From Oscheius onirici (lineage: Eukaryota; Nematoda; Chromadorea; Rhabditida; Rhabditidae): a stretch of DNA of 64,000 nucleotides. The notes beneath the pieces are model-generated. The model searched no databases, had not been told where the DNA came from, and saw only the letters and a list, made by a program, of their open reading frames with translations. The stretch spans positions 1,314,398-1,378,397 of the forward strand of contig OW051469.1 of NCBI GenBank assembly GCA_932521025.1, written 5' to 3'. A program made the translations under genes and the position numbers. Below are positions 56,940 to 64,000 of this stretch, piece after piece. How positions within the stretch are numbered: position 1 is the stretch's first letter; each line of letters begins with the position of its first letter.

Positions 56940-59900
56940 TCACCGGTGAGAAAATAACCGTTTTATATTGTCGGTCGCTATGAAAATGACCGGAAGGAGC
57001 AAGAGGGCATGGAACATTCCAAGAAGACTGACTAGGACGACCGTCTTCCAGAAGACTGCTACCACGTAGGCTTGAATGAACATTAATGGGAACATTCCTG
57101 AAGAGTTTTTGGCGACAATCTGAGAACTAACCTAAGACTGTACTGAAACCGCTTTGAACAACGGGCCACCCAACTCCGTTCAAAGTGGACACTATTCGGG
57201 AGTGAGTTTGCGAAAGCTTCTGGTTTGAATGGCCGTCTTCTATTGAAGAGTTGCTGCTTGTCTGGAAATTGAGCTTGAACAAGGATGGACAGAGAGGGTG
57301 AGAGACAGAGAGAAAGATAGACAGAAAAAGCTAGACGTAGAGAGACAGTGAGACTGACCTCTTCTTCATGAGCAGCATGAGCAAAGTAGTGATAGCAGAC
57401 ATGAGCCGAATAGTCGACCGAAAAGCCGATACTCATCAGAATAGAGATCAGGGACACGGCATCCAGATGAACATCCCACAGATGAAGATAAGCGATGACA
57501 CCCAAACAGATGGAGATGATGGATACGACGACAGAAATGATGGCTTCGAGGTTCATCACGAAGAGCATAACGAGGATTGACATCAAGATTACGGCGGAAA
57601 CTGTAAAAAAAGAACTGAGGTTACTGAAATATGCTCACCGACGGTTTGAACAAAGTTTGCAGGAGCTGCTGCAGCGGATTCTGTAGGAACTTTTTCGAAA
57701 GGATGGTGGCTAGAAATGTTGAACTGCGAGTACTCGGCCAGAATAGCTCGACGCTGCTCCATCATTTTCTCTACTTCAAGAAATGAGGACATGTTGTGGT
57801 AGGCATGGGAGAAGAAGAACCCGTCCATAACTTCTCCCTCATCCGTCGGCCTGAACATTCTGGGATCAGTTCCAGGGTTGGGCGGACAGCGGATTTTTGC
57901 GCGAACACAAACACGGACCGAACAGAGCACTTTTTGTTCGAAGTCGAACCGAACACGGACGTTCGCGTGTTCCAAAGTTGACGGACAGTTCGACGAACAA
58001 CGGACACGAACACGGCAATTCGAAAATTTCCACTCAAATGCAATTTTTAGAGCAAATCAGGCACTTTGAACATTTAGTCAAAGGAACTTTTATCAAAAAC
58101 TTGGTTGGTGAATAGACGGAAAGAAGTTTGGAAATGTCTGGGCCATGGAAAACTTTAGACTTTGGCACTGGCAATTTTTTGACAATTTCAAGTGGAAAAA
58201 GTTTCCGTGTTCGTCCGTCTTTTTAAGTCTGTTCGAGGCTCGAACAGCGAACTTTCGTGTTCGTCATGCGAACCGGACACGAACGTCCGCGTCTTCCGAT
58301 GTTCGACGTCGAACACGGACTGTTCGTGTTCGTGTCCGGCCCAAACGAACATCGACCACGGACGTCCGCCCAACCCTGATTCAGTTCTGTCTGTCTGTCT
58401 CCCAGTCTGTGTCATGAATTTCTAGAATCAAAGAAGTCACCTAGTTATGACGAACTTGTCCTCCAGACCATACTCTCTATAATTCTTCAGTAGCTCACTA
58501 GATTCCCAGAATCCTTCATCCTCTCCCCAAAAAGCTATAGCGTTCGAAAACTGTCTCGTCCAGATATTTGTATTGGCCTGTCCACCGCCATAGTTCGGGA
58601 GAGATTCCAATCTGACAACCATAGCCTCAAATTCGTTGCGGACTGTCTCGTTGGAAAAGTCGGGAAGAGGCTTGACGGCAAAGTTGACGATGAACGCCTC
58701 TCGAAGGAAGAAGTCCTAAAGAGGTTTAGAAATTGAATAAGGATCTACCTGCATTTTTCGGGAAATGTCCGTCAGGGGAGAATCGGCCAAATAGAGATTT
58801 TCCATGTCAAAGTCAGTATTCACTTCTGTGGCATAGTAAGAGCAAATCTGAAAATTTGGACATTTGTGTTTTCAATATTTTTTTGGCAATATTTTCTGAA
58901 TCCGCCTTAAAAATGTCAGAAAACAACGCAAAAAACACTTTTGCTGGCACAAAATTGGTTCGAAGATTTTCTTCAACATTTTTGAGAATTTTTTTTATTT
59001 CTTGTGTCAGATTGTTCCTCATATTTTTCTCTAATAAATTCCAAATGTTGAACAAAATAGTTTCCTGAAACTACGAAAAAATAGGTTGCACCAAGTTTGC
59101 GCCTTCGTTGTCGTTATAGAGAGAGGGTTCACTGTAAGTGTTGGACTCACCGAAATGTGTGTAAGAAACAGCGACGCCACAAAAATTTGTGCAGTCTTTG
59201 TATGCAGCCAGGAAACATAATAATCAATTTTTGACATCTGAGGGCTAGACTTTTCTTTCTCGCCGGCAGAAATCAAAGACATCCAGGACATTTCTTTGAT
59301 TTTGGCTTTCCATTTCTCTAGAGAAGATACCTCGTCCTGAATTATTTTATTCTGCTCAGACTCCAGATTCAGACCTTTTCCTGACTCTTTTCCATGTCTT
59401 GCGTCGTCTGCTTCCGAACAATGATACCCATCAAGGCTGTGAAGAAGGTCATCTGGTAGACGTAGTCGACAAACAGGGCAACAGTGGTGTAGAGACAGAA
59501 GAGCTGGACAACGGGGAGGTTTGAAAAGAGTCCGATGGCGAAGCTGAGACAATCTGTGACCGAGGTGACAGTCACAGAGGCTCCAGAGATGGCAACTGCT
59601 TCTCCTAGACGATGCTCGAGAGTGGCTCCTTTTCTGGAAAATAAAGTGTTAAAAAAGTTGGCCCAAAATCATTAGTTTTCACCAATGCTGTAAGTTTGTG
59701 CGCCGAATTCAAACGGGTTTAGGGAGACTAAGCTTAAATATGAAATCAGACGACTTCGTCGCCTGCCTGCGTCGTAACGCCAGCCTTCTACCTGATTTAT
59801 TGTTTTCTAAAGCTTTCTACTTGCCTCTAACACAGTAGAAGCCAAAGTTTGTAAAAACTCCAAGTTCAAAAGTGACTTGCTATCTAATCTTGACAACTCT

Positions 59901-61467
59901 TCACTTGCTACGACGATTCTCGTGGCCATTGACAAACATACAGACAGACACACAGACAGAGTCAGCCACAGACACCATAGCTTTTTACTAGTTTAGATGA
60001 AAAGATTGAATTCTCGAAGAGTAACTCACGTTGATTGTCTCCATCCAGCCAGCACTAGAAAGGCATCATCGATGCCGATGGTAACGACGAGGAAAGGAAC
60101 AACGGTCAGAATGTTACTGAACGGGAAGCCGGCCCAGAAGAGAAAACCTCCAGTCGTCCACAGCGCCATTCCAGGCGAAATTACAGCAAAGAATGACTCG
60201 AAATGCTGACTTCGGTAGAGGGGAAAATCGATGAGAGTGATGAGCATAAACACGGTCAGGACCAGTGTGGTGAGACCGAGGAACGGGATGGCAACCACCG
60301 TGATTTTTCTAAGAAAAAGGGTAAAAATAATATAAAGTCTTACCTTTGTTCTTCTAGCTCTCTTGTGCGGCTCAAAAGAGAGTATTTCAGGTCTTTTGAC
60401 TCTTCTGAGAATCGACTAAAAAGTTCTCGCAGCTGCATTTCAAAGTCGTCAGCAAGTTCACGGCCATTTGGTAACGTTAGGTCAACCTGGATTTTTTATA
60501 AGGTACTGTAATAGAAGACACTTACCATGTAGTGAAGAATAATAAGTTTTGCCTCGTCAACCTCATCAGCCGGCTCTTTTTTGTAAGTCAAATCTCCTAG
60601 CGAATATCCAATGAAAACCGTCTTCTGTAGAGCTTCGGCATTTGGGAATGTTAGTCGGACGGAGGCGGTTTCTCCTCTCGACTCTATCACCGTCTGTAGA
60701 AGAAATTTTATGACACCGTAAAAGCTCTAATATATTATTATGCAATTACGTATGCATTTTTTTCCGAGTGAAGCCATAATTTTTCAACCTTTTTATTATT
60801 TTTCCTCGGTAGCAGGGATGCCCATCTGTCTGGGAAAAATAGGCGGAAAGTTAGGAAAAAAGCTCTTCAACCTGAAAAAAAGCGTACGTAATTGCGTACG
60901 GGGGTGCTTCTATTAGAAGAAAAGATCTACCTGAAGAAAGGCCAACACGGCTGCATTGCTCTCATTGCAATAGAGCCCACAGATTTCCTTGTAAACAAAT
61001 TCTCGTTGACCATTGGTCGTCGTCACGTTGTCGGCAATAAACTGGAAAATGAACAGAAATGCAAGAATATTTCTGTTTACCTTATGATCATCGGATATTT
61101 CTCTCAAGATGTCTGATTCCAGTAAATTTCCGCCATCTTTCCTATTCACCAATATTTGCATCTGAAGAGACGATTGCTTTAAAAAACCCAAAAAAGTTAC
61201 CCTATGATGATGAGCTCCACTGGCAAATTCAAAAGGCTTCAGTGCTTGTTCTTCTCGCCTGGACAAGCCATCCAACGGAGCATAAATGTCCCAAATGTCG
61301 TCCTGACTGTGAAAGTAAAACATTCCATACGATGCGAATATTGTCAGAAGGGAGGGAATAATCTAAAAGTATGGATCTCTTGAAAAAAGTTGACCAACTA
61401 TGAAGGGCCAAGGATGCCGGGCGAGGACTTGCCCATATTTCTGGAAGCAGCGTTCCAGAGGACGCAT
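56940..61467 (-). CDS. Patched-related protein (PTR/PTCHD, sterol-sensing domain)
   Basis: Twelve-TM RND-superfamily protein, expected at the plasma membrane or in endocytic compartments; in nematodes PTR proteins function in cuticle, molting and cytokinesis. About sixteen exons. The start MRPLERCFQKYGQVLARHPW follows ttcttcag with 3 nt between. Then ASYGMFYFHSQDDIWDIYAP, LLESDILREISDD, and the sterol-sensing block ITVVAIPFLGLTTLVLTVFM, FFAVISPGMALWTTGGFLFW, TVVPFLVVTIGIDDAFLVLA (GIDD), SVTVTSVTDCLSFAIGLFSN, LPVVQLFCLYTTVALFVDYV. The second half includes ISVVVSIISICLGVIAYLHL, SILMSIGFSVDYSAHVCYHY and the final FIQAYVVAVFWKTVVLVSLL. It looks complete. Two repeats sit in introns (57873-58378 and 60715-60921). 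Confidence 0.9.
57873..58378. mobile_element. GTTCG-rich hAT-like element, both ends present
   Basis: 506 bp beginning CAGGGTTGGGCGGACAG and ending TCCGCCCAACCCTG. The subterminal blocks are packed with GTTCG/CGAAC words. The middle (58020-58200) is nearly identical to 26720-26890 in reverse. TCAGTTC occurs immediately before the left end and 2 bp after the right end, close to an 8-bp duplication. It lies in a PTR intron. Confidence 0.8.
59817..59996. repeat. Dispersed repeat, copy of 51888-52048
   Basis: Same orientation and about 90% identical by eye, with a CAGACAGA-type expansion inside (59940-59965). It lies in a PTR intron. Confidence 0.75.
60715..60921. mobile_element. Family A MITE in PTR intron
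   Basis: The left end is CCGTAAAAGCTCTAATA after CA (a changed TA). The right end is GGGTGCTTCTATTAGAAG. The interior is in the 7283 orientation, with more substitutions than other copies. Confidence 0.78.
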
Positions 61468-63379
61468 TACCTGAAGAAGGGAAGATAATGGCAATACAGC
61501 TGAACAGAGAGACAGAGAGAAGGAAAGCAGTATTCTCGTTTTGCCGCAGATTTCTGACATGCGCGTGAGAATGACCGCCAGATGGCATGTTACGCCTGGG
61601 GAACCCGAAAGAGGTGCACATGCAATGGGAAAGGACAGTTCGCTGGATTATTTCGATCTTCCTATCGTTTTCTTTCACAACAGAAACAGCGCGGATTGCA
61701 TTGTAATTGCGTGTTAGGAACCAGATCCGTCGTGGTGACGGAGATTTGTGCCAAAGAAAGAGACCAGAGTCAGTTGTTTTGTATCCCGGATATCGAGTCA
61801 TAGTAATCGAGAAAAAAGAGAGAGAGACAGAGGAACAGTGAGACAGAGCGACGGAAAAAACAGAGAGGAAAAGAAATTCTTTAAAACTCTTAAAAGTTGC
61901 AAGCAATCGGAAACTCTTGCAAACTTTTGGAAACTAAGCAATTGAAACAGGTCGACCGGTCGTAGGACACTGGGGTGTGGGGAAGACACATACATACAAT
62001 TCTGGCTATGTAAATGACGTGGCCAAATGGATCTCCATGTACAAACAGAGACAGAAAAAGAATACGTTCGCCGTCGGCAGATGGACATCAAAACGGTTTT
62101 GCTAGAGGTGATGGCATCGGATGCGAAACGGGCCAAAAAACGAGGGGATGCGGATCGCAATCTGGAAGGGGACAAAAAAAAGGAAAAACTATAAATTCAA
62201 GTGAGGAAGTCAAAAGATTTTGCGGAAAAGTTTCGCATGCGGCTGTTATTCAGACGGATTGACTGTGCCACAGCCGGTGTGGCCAACTGGTTCTGCTTGG
62301 CTTTGTTCGGTCGTCGAACACCTTGGGAGACACAGCGGAACACGGCAGCACTGTGAGCGAGAAAACTTGGGGGGACAGAAGAACGGGCGAGATCGAGCCT
62401 TGGAACCTGTCGTCTGTGGCAATAGACAACGCCCGAAGGCAACAGAGAGAGAGGGGGGCCGAGATGACAAGGTCACCTAGATGAGGGCGACCTTGTTTAA
62501 AGAACAGAATGGGCTTACAGTCGAGGGAGAGGAGTGTGAATGGGACGTGTTTTTGCAGGAAGCAAAATGCCCGGGGGCGACGCTACAACAATTTAACGGG
62601 GAGGCTAATGGCACGACTTATATATGCGGTCTTTTTTTCGAGGAGAAAGTGTAAAAATTAGCGTAAGCTGCATTCCTCGAGGGATTGTCACAGTTCAGTT
62701 GATTTGGGTCTATTGGAGATGTTGATGTGCTACAGATCGAGGGATATGGGAAAGTTTATGTGATTTGGGTCTCTGTCGCTCTGTCTCTCTGTCAATCTGA
62801 CAAAGAGAAAAAAAAGTAACACAAGACATTGTCCAAGCCGTCCAGTTGCTCTTCTGATCTCGTCTTCCCACCGTGTAGGAGGACGCCCTTTTTTGAGGAA
62901 TACTGCTTGTTAAGTTATAATCTTTCAGTTAGATTTTGCTCATTTTTCAGCAGTTTGGCTATTACACGTCCCGGTTAAAGACACAGCCCGAGAGTTTTTA
63001 AACTATGTTGATTCCTAAAGTTGAACTGGTACCCTCTGCTATTCCCCCTTTGCATATTGTAACAATGTTTTGCCTATGGCAAAATGAATATTCTATTCTA
63101 TTCTTTTACGTATACTTTCTGTCTCTCTGTCCACTTTGTCTCTCTGTCCTTCTGACTCTCTGGCTACCTTTTATCTGATATTTCGTCAAAATGAGCCCTT
63201 TCTCCTGACATACCGTACTCCCAGAATCAGTTTTCATCATAATTTAGGAACTTTGGAAGCTTATCAGTCTTTTTGCACTTATCAACGCCTGTCTGTCGTC
63301 CAGTTGCGCAATTCTTCGTAGGGCAGCGTGCGTGTGTAAATAGCGGTCAAGCAGCTGGGCTCCCCCCGTTCTTTCGAAA
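61468..63379. other. Intergenic between PTR and P-glycoprotein, no gene seen
   Basis: These genes are divergent, so promoters for both are expected here. 61580-62480 has open frames on both strands with no family features. Simple repeats (gagacagagaga; tctctgtc) occur at 61810-61870 and 62770-62790 and near 63120-63160. Confidence 0.45.
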
Positions 63380-64000
63380 ATGGCTGATTTTAACAGCTCG
63401 AGAGAGAATCTAATAAACATTGAGTGAGTTTTTCTTTCTTGAAAAACAGTGGATTTTTTTTCCAGCAGAGAGAATGTCCAAAATGAAAAGAAGGTCTCGT
63501 TTCTTCAACTGGTAGGTATTTTGTCAGTTTTCTAGGACTCTGGTCCAAGTTTGAGAAAAATGTTAATAATCTGAAGAAATTATACTTTTGTCTCCCAAGG
63601 AAAGAAAAAAAATATTAAAAAAATATTTAAAAAAAAATGAAAATTTTCAGTTCCGATTCACATCCAAATTCGACCGCTTGCTCCTCATATTCGGCAGTTC
63701 TGTGGCTATGTTTGTCGGGCTGTCCAAGCCTTTCATGGGCATCATTCTGGTAGTTTTTCAATCCTCATCACTGAATTTCTCATTTAGGGAGATCTAACCC
63801 AGGTATTTATCAACTATGCAAGAGATACAGCCCCTTTAAATACTACCGATCCCGAGAGGGACAAAATGTACAAAGAACTACATGACCAAGTTATTTATTA
63901 CATTTTAATATGGTTGGCGCTGGCTGTGACAACGTTGTTTAGCGCTTTCTTCAAGGTAATTTTTAAGAAAAATATAAATCCGTCTTTAGGACTTGTGCTT
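63380..64000 (+). CDS. P-glycoprotein/ABCB transporter, N-terminal exons only
   Basis: ATP-binding cassette exporter of the ABCB (P-glycoprotein) group, full-size type by its N-terminus. Exons seen: 63380-63423, about 63466-63511, 63651-63749, 63788-63955 and the first bases of another from 63990. Sequence: MADFNSSRENLINI, then NEKKVSFLQLFRFTSKFDRL LLIFGSSVAMFVGLSKPFMG, IILGDLTQVFINYARDTAPL, ending in the second TM (YYILIWLALAVTTLFSAFFK). The order of a short hydrophilic leader, a VSFLQLFRF block and GDLTQ matches P-glycoprotein TM1. The second exon has two possible acceptors three bases apart (ccagcag). The gene runs off the window, so no nucleotide-binding domain is visible. Confidence 0.85.

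Noticed and set aside
52000..60000. CAGACAGA, GAGAGA and TCTA runs as CRISPR or satellite
   Set aside because: Plain microsatellites without regular spacers. CRISPR is not expected in an animal genome.
61582..62480. Several overlapping open frames upstream of PTR
   Set aside because: GC-richer sequence gives open frames on both strands. No introns, motifs or start context.

Overview
The window looks like part of a nematode nuclear genome, probably a rhabditid-type free-living or related species. Coding exons are split by many short introns (about 35-50 nt) ending in tttcag. A cag or aag acceptor often lies 0-12 nt upstream of the start codon, which is what spliced-leader trans-splicing sites look like. 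The gene content also fits: a patched-related (PTR) protein, a secreted beta-lactamase-fold LACT protein, a GPI-type ET/Ly6-like protein, a DUF288/STELLO glycosyltransferase, a P-glycoprotein and C1GALT. Species was not determined. All gene models were spliced by eye from reading frame, splice signals and recalled protein families. No alignment was run.

Layout. 0-11 kb: an SLC7 amino-acid transporter (minus) whose introns hold a complete ET/Ly6-like gene, a decayed LINE fragment and a tRNA-Phe. Then come two MITEs, a tiny one-TM protein gene (minus) and a class A peptide GPCR (plus). 11-25 kb: the ribosome-biogenesis Puf protein PUM3 (minus), divergent from proteasome subunit alpha-7 (plus), then LACT, an unrecognised basic-tailed nuclear-type protein and a copine (all minus). 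25-32.5 kb: a gene-poor stretch with hAT-like and foldback repeats and a 5'-truncated RTE-type LINE carrying an intact YADD domain. 32.5-41.5 kb: an MFS sugar transporter, sideroflexin and an FkbM-type methyltransferase with two alternative first exons (all minus). 42-46.5 kb: nested foldback elements, a possible secreted peptide gene, then a proline-rich secreted protein and a four-TM protein 105 bp apart (plus). 46.5-56.8 kb: DUF288/STELLO (minus), an unrecognised gene (minus), then core-1 beta-1,3-galactosyltransferase, cyclophilin H and Rab21 (plus). 56.9-61.5 kb: a patched-related SSD protein (minus). The window ends in the first exons of a P-glycoprotein (plus).

Most genes are ordinary housekeeping or membrane genes with no obvious shared pathway. 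Three Golgi-type or type II membrane enzymes (FkbM methyltransferase, DUF288, C1GALT) lie within 15 kb, which may or may not be meaningful. The distinctive feature is the density of non-autonomous DNA transposons in introns. They include a TA-flanked family of about 210 bp in at least seven copies, hAT-like elements with visible 8-bp target duplications (one nested in another palindrome), and a set of elements with CAGRGNTG-type ends whose interiors are built from short degenerate words (GTTCG, ATCCGC, GGGAT). Two gene-level oddities stand out: an apparent AT-AG intron in Rab21 and a duplicated membrane-anchor first exon in the methyltransferase gene.
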